Assembly (NCBI RefSeq): GCF_003201875.1
Contig: NZ_QJKD01000001.1
Location: 186,001-250,000 of the forward strand
Length of the DNA stretch: 64,000 nucleotides
Source: Hungatella effluvii
Lineage (GTDB): Bacteria; Bacillota; Clostridia; Lachnospirales; Lachnospiraceae
Reading direction: 5' to 3'
Positions 1 to 8,299 of the stretch are shown one piece after another (within the stretch, counting starts at the first letter, position 1; each line of letters opens with the position of its first letter). The translations under genes were made by a program, and so were the position numbers. The notes below the pieces were generated by a model. That model had not been told where the DNA came from, ran no database searches, and saw nothing but the letters and a program-made list of their open reading frames with translations.

Positions 1-861
1 CCCCTGAACAAAATACTTCTGTAAAAACGGATACAGGAAAATGATCGGACCGATCGTCACAACGACTGCCGCCATTCGGAACCCGTATGTCGGCAGTGTT
101 TCCTGCGCATTCAGTGCGGTTGCCGGAAGCGTGCTCGCATAATTTACTTTTCTCAGGATCGACATGATCAGATACTGCAGGGTATACAGCTTCTCCTGGG
201 ATATGTATAGAAGCACCTTATACCACTCATTCCAATAGCTTAATGCGTAAAAAAGGCCGATGGTGGCAATTCCCGGCGTAGATACCGGAAGAATAATGCG
301 AAAAAGAATCATAATATCGTTTGCTCCGTCAATTTTGGCAGACTCTGCCAGAGAGGCTGGCACACCGTTAAAAAAATTACGCATCAAAAGACAGTTGTAT
401 GCATTGACCATGCTGGGAAGTATCAGGACCCAGATGCTGTTTTTCAAATGCAGAATCTTCGTAATCATCAGATAATTGGCTACCAGACCGCCGTTAAACA
501 ACATGGTAAAGTAGATAAACATAGCCAAGCCGCCCCGGATCGCCAACTTCTTCACACTCATGGCATATGACACGCCACAGGTTAGGAGCATGGAGAGAAT
601 GGTACCCACCGTTGTCGTAAAGACGGTCACCTTATAGGCAGAGAGAATGTCCGATGCCTGCGCCACCATCTTGTAGGATGCCACGGAAAATCTGGCTGGA
701 ATTATGTTGTATCCTTCTTTCACCAGAGTGACCTCGTCCGTAAAAGACGAGCCCAGCACCACCAGAAACGGAATCAGGCAGAACACGGAAAACAGCGTGA
801 TAAACAGGTAAAAAGCCGTATTAAGAGCTCTGTCTCCCTTAGATTCTCTAACTTTTCTCAT
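1..861 (-). CDS. Carbohydrate ABC transporter permease, LplC/YtcP-like (3' end outside window)
   Basis: This is the second membrane subunit of a CUT1-type sugar importer in the cytoplasmic membrane. The visible 287 codons start at ATG 861 (MRKVRESKGDRALN), about 9 nt after an AGGAG ribosome site. The N-terminal hydrophobic segment is followed by several membrane spans, and the frame runs off the left edge at LQKYFVQG, the usual end of these permeases just before the last few residues, so only a few codons are missing. It lies 17 nt downstream of the LplB-like permease, so the two are co-transcribed. The substrate-binding lipoprotein is not in view and probably follows to the left. The family is clear; the substrate is not known. 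Confidence 0.9.
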   Translation of the reverse strand, partial: MRKVRESKGDRALNTAFYLFITLFSVFCLIPFLVVLGSSFTDEVTLVKEGYNIIPARFSVASYKMVAQASDILSAYKVTVFTTTVGTILSMLLTCGVSYAMSVKKLAIRGGLAMFIYFTMLFNGGLVANYLMITKILHLKNSIWVLILPSMVNAYNCLLMRNFFNGVPASLAESAKIDGANDIMILFRIILPVSTPGIATIGLFYALSYWNEWYKVLLYISQEKLYTLQYLIMSILRKVNYASTLPATALNAQETLPTYGFRMAAVVVTIGPIIFLYPFLQKYFVQG

Positions 862-878
862 ATCTCATTTCTCCTCTC

Positions 879-1796
879 TCAAAACAGCGCCGATTCCGGA
901 TCTGCTTTTTTCGTTATAAAGTTTGTAATCATTACCATAACAAAGCCCATTATGGACTGATAGAGCCCCACCGCCGAGGACATCCCCATATTATTGGCCT
1001 CCACCAGCTGGCGATACACGTATGTATCGATGACATCCGTGGTCGGATACAGCACCGAATTGTTGCCTACCAGGGTATAGATCATACCAAAATCTCCGTT
1101 AAAAATCTTCCCCACGTTCATGATAAAAAGAAGAACCGCCGTGCTCTTAAGAAGCGGCAGGGTCAGATATCGGATGCGCTGGAGACGGGACGCCCCATCG
1201 ACTCTTGCCGCCTCATACATCTCCTGGTCGAGACCTGTGATGGCAGCCAGATAGACGATTGAACCGTACCCGGCCCCCTGCCATACACGCAGAAACGTGA
1301 GCAGTGCAGGCCATACCCTGGGACTCTGGTAAAAAGGAATGACATCGAACCCCAGAAATGTAATGAACCGGTTAATAATTCCGCCGTCTGTTTTGAGAAA
1401 TGCCTCCATGAGCAGGGCAACAACCGTCCAGGAAATAAAGTGGGGCAGCAGAATGACGGACTGCGATATTTTCTTAAACCACCTGTTAGACACCTCAGAG
1501 ACCGCCAGCGCGATCAGTATGGAGCATACCATTGTAGAGATTATGAATAACGCATTCAGAAACAGGGTATTAAATGTGATCCGAAAAAAAGACTGGGATC
1601 CAAAGAAGAACTCAAAATTCTTAAGTCCAACGAATTCACTGCCAAAAATTCCCTTCGCCGGACTGTATTTCTGGAAGGCGACCACCAGACCACAGAGGGG
1701 GGCATAGGAAAAGATGCAAAACCACAGGATCGCAGGGGCACAGAGAATAAGAAGGAACTTGTTACGCTTTACGTCAAAACGCAAATTTTTGAACAT
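879..1796 (-). CDS. Carbohydrate ABC transporter permease, LplB-like
   Basis: This is the first membrane subunit of the same CUT1 importer (305 aa). An upstream ATG at 1880 is possible, but MFKNLRFDVKRNK at 1796 is preceded by GGAG about 8 nt away and matches the family N-terminus, so that start is chosen. It has about six membrane spans. The cytoplasmic EAA loop that contacts the ATPase is visible as EAARVDGASRLQRI. The C-terminus MSSAVGLYQSIMG and final ESALF are typical of LplB proteins. The gene is divergent from the yesL-like gene, and the region between them carries a T-rich tandem motif. No ATPase gene is nearby, as is usual when a shared MsmX-like ATPase is used (family knowledge). 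Confidence 0.92.
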   Translation of the reverse strand: MFKNLRFDVKRNKFLLILCAPAILWFCIFSYAPLCGLVVAFQKYSPAKGIFGSEFVGLKNFEFFFGSQSFFRITFNTLFLNALFIISTMVCSILIALAVSEVSNRWFKKISQSVILLPHFISWTVVALLMEAFLKTDGGIINRFITFLGFDVIPFYQSPRVWPALLTFLRVWQGAGYGSIVYLAAITGLDQEMYEAARVDGASRLQRIRYLTLPLLKSTAVLLFIMNVGKIFNGDFGMIYTLVGNNSVLYPTTDVIDTYVYRQLVEANNMGMSSAVGLYQSIMGFVMVMITNFITKKADPESALF

Positions 1797-1920
1797 CGTG
1801 TCATCTCCATTTCTTTCAATTGTTTTTATGTGTTTTGTCCTCACAAATATCTGACCCTCAAAGCCTAACAGATCTGTCACGGAAAGGTAATCCGAAAAGT
1901 TAATGAACTTCTGCTTCAGT

Positions 1921-2016
1921 ATATTTTATAATCCGGCGCTGTACTGTACACTTTTTAACGATCTGATTTCGAATGTTAATGAACCGCTTGTTTCATATTT
2001 CTTCTCATCCTATAAT
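1921..2016. promoter_or_regulatory. Candidate AraC-type tandem site and -10 element between divergent genes
   Basis: The right half TGTACACTTTTTAACGATC (about 1945-1963) matches the right halves of similar motifs at 6111, 9824 and 25487. A T-rich left half (ATTTTATAATCC) lies about 25 nt earlier. A TATAAT at 2011-2016 lies 31 nt before the yesL-like ATG. Spaced direct half-sites are what AraC/YesN regulators bind (family knowledge). The assignment is inference. Confidence 0.4.
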
Positions 2017-2046
2017 TATGGCAGCAATTACAGGGAGGGCTGAAAC

Positions 2047-2664
2047 ATGAATTTTAATTCCATCTTTTCTTACGACAATCCTATGACCCGTTTTCTCGCA
2101 AAACTGGGAAAGCTTTTATGGCTCAATATACTGTGGCTGATTACAAGTCTGCCGCTCTTTACGCTCGGCGCCTCCACCTGCGCGCTCTATTACACCACCT
2201 TGCGCCTGGTCAGGGACGAAGAAGGCTATCTGACCAGGGAATATTTTCATGCCTTCCGGAACGGATTCCCCAAAGCCTCTTTCTTCTTCTTTTTCATTGC
2301 CGCTGTAACCGCGGTCTGCTGTACAGACTTTTTCTACTTTGGAAAAAGTGAGCTGTTGGCACTTAGATTTCTGGCATTTCTCATCGCCGGTTTTCTGCTT
2401 TTCTTCCTGTTCGCTGCCGTCTACCTTCTGCCTCTGACAGCGCAGTACGACAATACCATAGGCGGTACCTTTCGGGCCGCCCTGGGAATCGCCTCCCAAA
2501 ATCTACACTGGTCGTTCTGTCTGCTGATCTTAAATGTGGCACTGCCTCTCGTCATCCTTTTCCGCTTTTTGCCTCTCATTGTATTCGGACCGGCACTTCC
2601 GGTCTTTCTTCAGTCTTATCTTCTAAACCGAATTTTTAAAAACTGCTCAGTCAATGAAATATAA
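2047..2664 (+). CDS. YesL-like (DUF624) membrane protein
   Basis: This 205 aa integral membrane protein has about five hydrophobic segments (near residues 20-45, 75-95, 102-130, 155-175 and 178-198). The N-terminus NPMTRFLAKLGKLLWLNILW, followed by TLGASTCALYYTTLRLVRDE, is the YesL/DUF624 pattern. In Bacillus, yesL sits with the yesMN two-component genes and LplB/LplC transporters in rhamnogalacturonan loci, and this neighbourhood is the same. No catalytic motif is visible and its biochemical role is unknown. The start is supported by AGGGAGGG 7 nt upstream. A strong hairpin follows the stop codon. Confidence 0.85.
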   Translation: MNFNSIFSYDNPMTRFLAKLGKLLWLNILWLITSLPLFTLGASTCALYYTTLRLVRDEEGYLTREYFHAFRNGFPKASFFFFFIAAVTAVCCTDFFYFGKSELLALRFLAFLIAGFLLFFLFAAVYLLPLTAQYDNTIGGTFRAALGIASQNLHWSFCLLILNVALPLVILFRFLPLIVFGPALPVFLQSYLLNRIFKNCSVNEI

Positions 2665-2668
2665 AACA

Positions 2669-2705
2669 GCCTTCTGTGCTGCATATTCCGCACAGAAGGC
2701 CCTTT
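2669..2705. terminator. Bidirectional terminator between yesL-like and GH31 genes
   Basis: Perfect 11-bp stem GCCTTCTGTGC (2669-2679) / GCACAGAAGGC (2690-2700) with a 10-nt loop, followed by CCTTTT on the plus strand and TGTTTTAT on the minus strand. It sits between two convergent genes. Confidence 0.8.
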
Positions 2706-2714
2706 TACTAATAT

Positions 2715-4802
2715 CTATCCAATAAACTCTGTCTTGCCCTTAAACCGGTACCGCAGGCTATTCTCCCCACCCGCAATTTCTATCTTACCATCTCCGCCTC
2801 GCCGTATCTCCACTTCTCTCATTCCCTCATTTTCATACTGGAAGGAAGTAAAGTCGTCTTCATACAGGGTATACGCCCCCTCTTTCCGTCCATAGGAACG
2901 AATTGTCATCTCAAACACCGTATCTTCTCTGACGCAGAGAACCGGTTCTGCCATGGGAACTATGGCGCCGTCTCTCACAAAAACAGGAATAACCTCCTCT
3001 TTCGCCTGTACGGATAATCTCCGTCCGCCCTCATAGGGCTGACCGTCGAAAAAGCCATACCACAGCCCAGCCGGCAGGTATACCTCCCTCGAATCTCCAT
3101 CTTCCAGGGTCAGCGGACACACCAGAAGGTCCCTTCCGAAGAAATACTGATCATCGATACCTCGTGCCTCATAATCCTCCGGGTCCTCAATCGCCATGGC
3201 CCTGACAGGCGGTATTCCGAGCTCATGATACTCCACAAAAGCGCTGTACAGGTATGGAAGCAATGACATCCGCAGTTCAAACAGCTTCCGGCAGGCATCC
3301 ATGTAAAACGCCCGTTCTTCCATCGCCTCGTTTTGCAGATTCTTCTCTATACACACCTGTTCCCACGGCGGATTGGGGATTCTCCAGCAGTTTAGCAGTG
3401 CCTGCGGCGAAAATACGATCGTCTCCACTCTTCTTAACAGATCTTCCCCACTCGCGCAGTCCCTCACCTCGGGCGCCCACAGCATGCCCGAAAAGGAGGC
3501 GGTAACCATTCCTCTGATAAATTCCCGGTGTCCGTATAAATCGGAATACAGGACAAACGGAAGCGGTGCCGCGAGAGCCCCGGAAGAGCGGACTGAAGAC
3601 AGCGTCCGGATCCCCCTGTTCTTAAATGCATTGAAAATCAACTCCTGATACAGCACACCCACCGCATTATGCATCTGTTCCCCGTCCATACCGGAAGGAA
3701 ATTTTGTGGAATCTGGAAAGGACCAGTTAGAGGGATTGAAATCCGAATTATCACACTCGTCCAGCTTAAATCCGGCTATTCCATTTTGAATAAACTGCTC
3801 TTCGTGCCAGCCTGCAAATATATTGCGGGCCTCTTCCGTCGCAAAATCCGGCACCAGACCGTTCCACACCTCATAATCCCCGCTGTAATCCAGCAGCTTC
3901 TCATAAAACGGTGCAGCCGGATAGACAAAAATATGTTCCCAAAGATTCACGTGATACCCCTCCTGGTTCAGGGTATCCACCATTTCCTGATGATTGGGAA
4001 ACAGATATCCCCACTCATACGTACAGGAATACGAGTGTGAATGCCATCCCGGTTCGATCCCGATCACGTCCACCGGCATTTTATCCTCTCTGAAGCCTTT
4101 TGCCAGCTTCTTCACATGGTTCTCATCACTGCCCCCGTATACGCGGTACCACATACCGAGACCCCACATGGGCGGCAGACAGCCGCCTCCCGAAAACAGG
4201 TTGTACCGCATCACGGCTTCCTTCACGTCTCCGGCAAAGAAATACAGATCGATACCGCCCGCCGCCGGAATCTCAATAATGACCTTCCGTTCTTCCTTCG
4301 CCCGCTTGAATGCGTACAGCGCAGATTCACTGAATTCCCGATGCGGTATGTTCACCTCCCGTTTGCCCGCAGATGTCCCTTTTTCCGTATTCGTCCCCAT
4401 ATAAAAAGTGGCGTACCGGTACGTATCCACCAACAGCCCGTATCCCGCCGTCGAGACGTAAAACGGAGCCGGTGCATGGCTCTCTCCCGTATCCATCCTG
4501 GGATCAGAATTCACCTTAACGTATCGTTTTCTGCCTGCTGCATTGAGACTCAACAGCTGAAGACCAAACCCGTAGATGTCCTCGTCCGTCTTCATGGGCA
4601 GCGTCACCGTAATCCCGCGCGCTGTCTGCTCAAACTGAATTTCTGTCTCTTCAAACGGCAGGGCTGCGGCTCCGTCTTTCCTTCCCTTCCCCAGCCGTTC
4701 AAGCGCGCCGTCCGCCATCTCACTTTTCCTCATGGAAACGGGCGTAAATGGTTCCGGTTTCTGATACGTTATCTTATAAATGCCTTCCGCAATTTTTTCC
4801 AT
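2715..4802 (-). CDS. Glycoside hydrolase family 31 (alpha-glycosidase/alpha-xylosidase-like)
   Basis: This is a retaining alpha-glycosidase of about 695 aa. It has an N-terminal beta-sandwich, a TIM barrel (about residues 215-530) and C-terminal beta domains. The GH31 nucleophile is the Asp of GFKLDECDNSD (about D348 from the chosen start). PPMWGLGMWYRVYGG opens the barrel and VDVIGIEPGWHSHSY is the usual substrate-site strand. There is no signal peptide, so it is probably cytoplasmic and acts on imported oligosaccharides. Start: the ATG at 4826 lacks a good ribosome site, while ATG 4802 (MEKIAEGIYKI) follows GAGAGG by 8 nt. It is 17 nt downstream of the GH88 gene, forming an operon. The exact substrate (xyloside, glucoside or sulfoquinovoside) cannot be read from sequence. 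No motif typical of sulfoquinovosidases was recognised. Confidence 0.88.
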   Translation of the reverse strand: MEKIAEGIYKITYQKPEPFTPVSMRKSEMADGALERLGKGRKDGAAALPFEETEIQFEQTARGITVTLPMKTDEDIYGFGLQLLSLNAAGRKRYVKVNSDPRMDTGESHAPAPFYVSTAGYGLLVDTYRYATFYMGTNTEKGTSAGKREVNIPHREFSESALYAFKRAKEERKVIIEIPAAGGIDLYFFAGDVKEAVMRYNLFSGGGCLPPMWGLGMWYRVYGGSDENHVKKLAKGFREDKMPVDVIGIEPGWHSHSYSCTYEWGYLFPNHQEMVDTLNQEGYHVNLWEHIFVYPAAPFYEKLLDYSGDYEVWNGLVPDFATEEARNIFAGWHEEQFIQNGIAGFKLDECDNSDFNPSNWSFPDSTKFPSGMDGEQMHNAVGVLYQELIFNAFKNRGIRTLSSVRSSGALAAPLPFVLYSDLYGHREFIRGMVTASFSGMLWAPEVRDCASGEDLLRRVETIVFSPQALLNCWRIPNPPWEQVCIEKNLQNEAMEERAFYMDACRKLFELRMSLLPYLYSAFVEYHELGIPPVRAMAIEDPEDYEARGIDDQYFFGRDLLVCPLTLEDGDSREVYLPAGLWYGFFDGQPYEGGRRLSVQAKEEVIPVFVRDGAIVPMAEPVLCVREDTVFEMTIRSYGRKEGAYTLYEDDFTSFQYENEGMREVEIRRGGDGKIEIAGGENSLRYRFKGKTEFIG

Positions 4803-4819
4803 CTGCTTTTCCTCTCCTG

Positions 4820-5983
4820 CTACCACAGAAATACGTCCTGCCCCTTCAGCTTAAGCATTGCCTCTATAAAGAAATAGTCCCCGTAAATAATGGGCATTTC
4901 ATGATCCTTTTCATTATGATAGGAACCGGTGCATTTTGTCAGGAAGCAGTCGCTGTCCATACTGAAATCACAGTGTTCCCGGCATAATGCATGCAGAAGC
5001 TTATGGGCAGCCCTCTCGTACAGCTCTTTTTCTAAGTCTCCCACTTCTTTTGCGATCTCCAGCAGGCCGCAGGCGGCGATCGCAGCGGCCGTATCGTCAT
5101 ACCACAGAGGCGCTGCCGGCTGCCTGAAATCCACCGGAATCAGGCCGTCTTCGGGGATATTGGCGATAAAATAATGGGCAATCCGCTTTGCCGTATCTAA
5201 GTATTCCTGCTTTCCGGTATGGCGGTAGCTCATGAGGAAGCCGTACAGTCCCCACGTCTGTCCTCTCGTCCAGGAAGATCCCTGGCCATATCCCTGGCCG
5301 CCGTAATCCCGCACCATTTCCCCTGTAAACGGATCGAATTCCACAATGTGGCGTACCGAGCCATCCGGTCTCACAAACGTTTCCATAACCGTATCTGCGT
5401 GCATTTTGGCTATCTGCTCAAACCTTGGATCCTTCGTTTCTTCACTGGCCCAGTACAGCAGCGGAATATTAAATAAGCAGTCAATAATCGCCCATCCCCT
5501 CGTATCATCCTGGCTGCCCGGAATGTCATTCCAGGCGCGGATAAATTTTCCCACCGGATTGAACCGGCCTGCCAGAAGATTGGCAGCGTGCAGCCCCCGT
5601 TTCCTCGAATCCGGGTTCCCTGTCAGACGGTAATCCGCCACTGCGCTCGGCAGGAACATGAAGCCGACGTCATGATGCAGCCCGTAATAATCGCTGAAAC
5701 ACCGGTCCAGCTTCTCCTCCGAAATCCGGGCGATTTCCGCATACTTCTCATTTCCCGCCGCATGGTACATCTGCCAGAGCATGCCCGCCCAGAATCCGTT
5801 GCACCACCAGTTCAGCCCATCATCTGCCGAAAATGTCTGATCTTCCCTGCTTCTGTCATCATGAACACCGTTTTTGGCCGTATAGGGAATCTTGTTCCTT
5901 GACCGCTCACTGACCAGATCCATTTTTTTCACAATTTTTTCTACTGCCTCATCGATCCAGGCGTTATCCTGCAGACTTATCAT
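4820..5983 (-). CDS. Glycoside hydrolase family 88 (unsaturated glucuronyl hydrolase)
   Basis: This enzyme hydrolyses the 4,5-unsaturated uronic acid left at the non-reducing end of oligosaccharides by polysaccharide lyases. It has an (alpha/alpha)6-barrel and is about 387 aa, the usual family length. The two Asp residues known from unsaturated glucuronyl hydrolases are present: one in LHHDVGFMF and one in IIDCLFNIPLLYWAS (about D105 and D168 from the chosen start). The WTRGQTWGLYGF motif is also typical. There is no signal peptide, so it is cytoplasmic. ATG 5983 is chosen over 6004 because AGGAGAGA lies just ahead. It precedes GH31 in the same operon, which suggests that lyase-generated uronide oligosaccharides are the diet. 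The region upstream carries the shared T-rich tandem motif. Confidence 0.9.
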   Translation of the reverse strand: MISLQDNAWIDEAVEKIVKKMDLVSERSRNKIPYTAKNGVHDDRSREDQTFSADDGLNWWCNGFWAGMLWQMYHAAGNEKYAEIARISEEKLDRCFSDYYGLHHDVGFMFLPSAVADYRLTGNPDSRKRGLHAANLLAGRFNPVGKFIRAWNDIPGSQDDTRGWAIIDCLFNIPLLYWASEETKDPRFEQIAKMHADTVMETFVRPDGSVRHIVEFDPFTGEMVRDYGGQGYGQGSSWTRGQTWGLYGFLMSYRHTGKQEYLDTAKRIAHYFIANIPEDGLIPVDFRQPAAPLWYDDTAAAIAACGLLEIAKEVGDLEKELYERAAHKLLHALCREHCDFSMDSDCFLTKCTGSYHNEKDHEMPIIYGDYFFIEAMLKLKGQDVFLW

Positions 5984-6110
5984 ACTATTCTCTCCTGTTC
6001 TCATCCTGTTTTGCGGCTCCGGCCCAAAACCTCCGCCGGGGGGGCACCGCTTTCGTGTAACATTGGGTTCACCATTAAAATAGCAGAAGGAGAAGGGAAA
6101 AGAAACTGCA

Positions 6111-6144
6111 TTTTTTAACTATTGAGTACACTTTTTATACATCC
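6111..6144. promoter_or_regulatory. T-rich tandem half-site motif (shared regulon candidate)
   Basis: Two direct half-sites, TTTTTTAACTATT and CTTTTTATACATC, lie about 21 bp apart between the divergent GH88 and HTH_42 genes. The arrangement matches motifs at 9824-9858 and 25487-25520. It is interpreted as an AraC/YesN-type site by inference. Confidence 0.45.
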
Positions 6145-6253
6145 TTTCCCTTATTCTTCACTCGCAGGTTCTGATTTTGACTTTTTGTCCTCATCTTGCT
6201 TTTTTCCTCCCTCTAACGTATTATAAGGATAAAGAAAGGAAAGGAAAAACGCC

Positions 6254-7465
6254 ATGACAGAACCGAGTATAGAACAGATCAGAATTTTCAGGCTTCGCTC
6301 CCATCACCTGGATGCCGTGTACTGGAAATCGGAAACAGACCGGCTGGTGGGTGCGTGCGGTATGCAGAACACGCCGCCCGGAGCATGGGAAACCGCACTC
6401 TTTAACCGGATGCCGGACTGTACCTTATCGGATATGGAACACCTGCTGTATGAACAGAAAACGCTCCTGCAGGCATGGAGCTACCGGGGCACGCCGGTCG
6501 TGTTTCCGTTTTCGGAGAGCAGTGCTTTTCTGTCTGCGCTCATACCGGATGAACCGGAGCCATGGATTTACACGCAGGGAATCGCTCTGGCCCTCGACTT
6601 CCTGCAGATGGATTTTGACAGCCTGCTCGAAATACTGAAACAGGTAATTCCACAGCTGGACGATCACGTCATCGTCAGCAAGAGCGCCCTTGATCAGACT
6701 CTGGCCGGGTGGATGACACCTCTGATTCCCGTCCAAAAACGGGAGCTATGGAATCAGCCCTCCATGTACGGCAGCCCCGATATCCAGACCGTCGGCGGGG
6801 CCGTTGTCTCCTTTCTGCTTCGGCCGTGTGCTTTTCACGGGCTCGTTGTATTCGGAAAACGGGACGGGATCAGCCCGACGTTTACCTCATTTAAAAACTG
6901 GACAGGCAGCCCTCTCCCCCCGGATCGTGATGCGGAAAAGAAGCTGGTCCGAAAATACCTGCATTGCTATGGACCGGCGACCGCCGATATGTTTGCAAGC
7001 TGGCTGGGCTGCTCCGGCAAACAGGCGCGGCGTATGTGGAACACCATTTCAGAAGAAATGGAGCCTGTCACAGTCTTCGGAAAAAAGGCATTTATCCTGT
7101 CAGAGGACAGGGAGCGCCTCTTTGCTCCGGCCTCTTTTACCGGGAATCACCCGGGAGATTTGCAGAGGGACCTCCTGCTGCTCGGAGGGCACGATCCTTA
7201 CCTGGACCAGCGTGACCGCGCGGTTCTTCAACCCGATAAAACACTTCAGAAACAGATCTGGAAGCTTGTGACCAACCCGGGAGCGGTTGTATACCGCGGG
7301 GAGGTGATCGGAATCTGGACAACGAAAAAGAAGGCCAAAGGAATGGATATCAAAATGACCCTGTGGACCGATGCCGCCGGGAAAACGCCGCTTCAGAATC
7401 TTGCAGAGGAATACGCAGCGTTCCGGCAGCAGGCGCTGATGAACCTGGAAATCGCTCAACTTTAG
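6254..7465 (+). CDS. Winged-helix DNA-binding protein of the HTH_42 (YcaQ/AlkZ-like) family
   Basis: This 403 aa protein has the family's tandem winged-helix architecture. Recognisable stretches are IRIFRLRSHHLD at the N-terminus, KYLHCYGPATADMFASWLG around residue 235-253, LLLGGHDPYLDQRD near 315, and NPGAVVYRGEVIGIW near 345. AlkZ and AlkX of this family are DNA glycosylases acting on interstrand cross-links and alkylated bases. They carry a catalytic QxQ or QxD motif, but here the equivalent stretch is GMQNT (Q38-N-T), so glycosylase activity is uncertain. It is the only non-sugar gene in this part. The stop is followed directly by the remains of a broken glycosyl hydrolase on the other strand, and no own terminator is visible. 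Confidence 0.8.
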   Translation: MTEPSIEQIRIFRLRSHHLDAVYWKSETDRLVGACGMQNTPPGAWETALFNRMPDCTLSDMEHLLYEQKTLLQAWSYRGTPVVFPFSESSAFLSALIPDEPEPWIYTQGIALALDFLQMDFDSLLEILKQVIPQLDDHVIVSKSALDQTLAGWMTPLIPVQKRELWNQPSMYGSPDIQTVGGAVVSFLLRPCAFHGLVVFGKRDGISPTFTSFKNWTGSPLPPDRDAEKKLVRKYLHCYGPATADMFASWLGCSGKQARRMWNTISEEMEPVTVFGKKAFILSEDRERLFAPASFTGNHPGDLQRDLLLLGGHDPYLDQRDRAVLQPDKTLQKQIWKLVTNPGAVVYRGEVIGIWTTKKKAKGMDIKMTLWTDAAGKTPLQNLAEEYAAFRQQALMNLEIAQL

Positions 7466-7469
7466 ACCA

Positions 7470-8229
7470 GTATATGGTGGTGTCTGCCAACAATTCCGTT
7501 CCAGCGCATCGACTGCCGGAACATTCACATTCTTCAAATTCCAGCAGACAGAACCACTGCACGAGGTTTGAAAGAACAGATTTTCTTCTGCCTTCAAATG
7601 AGCCGTATACCGTTTCCCGTACCTGACACACCAATCGTTACAATTCTGATAAAATGATTCTGCCAGAAGATCAGTAAGAATCTGCCAGTAACGATACCGG
7701 AACTGATGGTAACCCTCCTTCTCCACAAAAAGGAGTTCCAGTTTTTCCATAACGTCCTCGTGATAGAGCTTTTTATAGCGCTCCCCCGCCTCCTCGCACC
7801 ATGGAACGTCCCCATTTTTTATGGAAACGCCGTGCCCGTAGAGAAATCCCACTTCATCGCTTCTCTGTCGAAGGTATTAAACTGACGGACCTCATGCCAC
7901 TCCACACGCCCGTTTTCATACTGCATCCACCGGCACCGGCTGTCTGGAAAATGTTCCAGCACTCTGCCGTCGGCCGATCCGGACGGCCATCCGTTTTCAT
8001 CGTATATCCAGAACTGCAGGCCGATCTGCTTCGCGTGTAAGATCAGCCGGGACAGAAGTTCCAGATACTCCTCACTCATATATGCCGGAATCCCCGGATA
8101 ATATCTGGGATGAAAGATCGTCCCGTGAAACCCCATTTCTTTCATGTCGGACAGCTGCCCCATCATACGTTCCGGTTTCAGACGATCATTGACCGCCCAG
8201 AATGCGAGAAAATTCAGCTCATTTCTCAT
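7470..8229 (-). pseudogene. Broken glycosyl hydrolase (GH106-like/rhamnosidase-type superfamily, tentative)
   Basis: The first 136 codons from ATG 8229 encode FWAVNDRLKPERMMGQLSDM, then GTIFHPRYYPGIPAYMSEEY and FWIYDENGWPSGSADG. This is the start of large (usually 800 or more aa) glycosyl hydrolases. The frame stops at 7819. The next frame continues family-like sequence (NGDVPWCEEAGERYKKLY, then FRYRYWQILTDLLAESFYQN, RYTAHLKAEENLF, NVPAVDAL) and dissolves near 7480. The middle segment between the two parts is missing, the frame has shifted and the whole C-terminal part is absent. It abuts the 3' end of the HTH_42 gene. The family label is from memory of the motifs and is not certain; the broken state is seen directly. 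Confidence 0.75.
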
Positions 8230-8299
8230 ATCCGTTCCTCACTTTGCTGCATATTTTACTGTCTGTCTTTCCCTTGTGTAATTCTGCCCCATAACAGGT

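Noticed and set aside
4041..4877. 278-codon open frame on the plus strand
   Set aside because: It is antisense to the GH31 gene, which has clear motifs; no ribosome site or family likeness.
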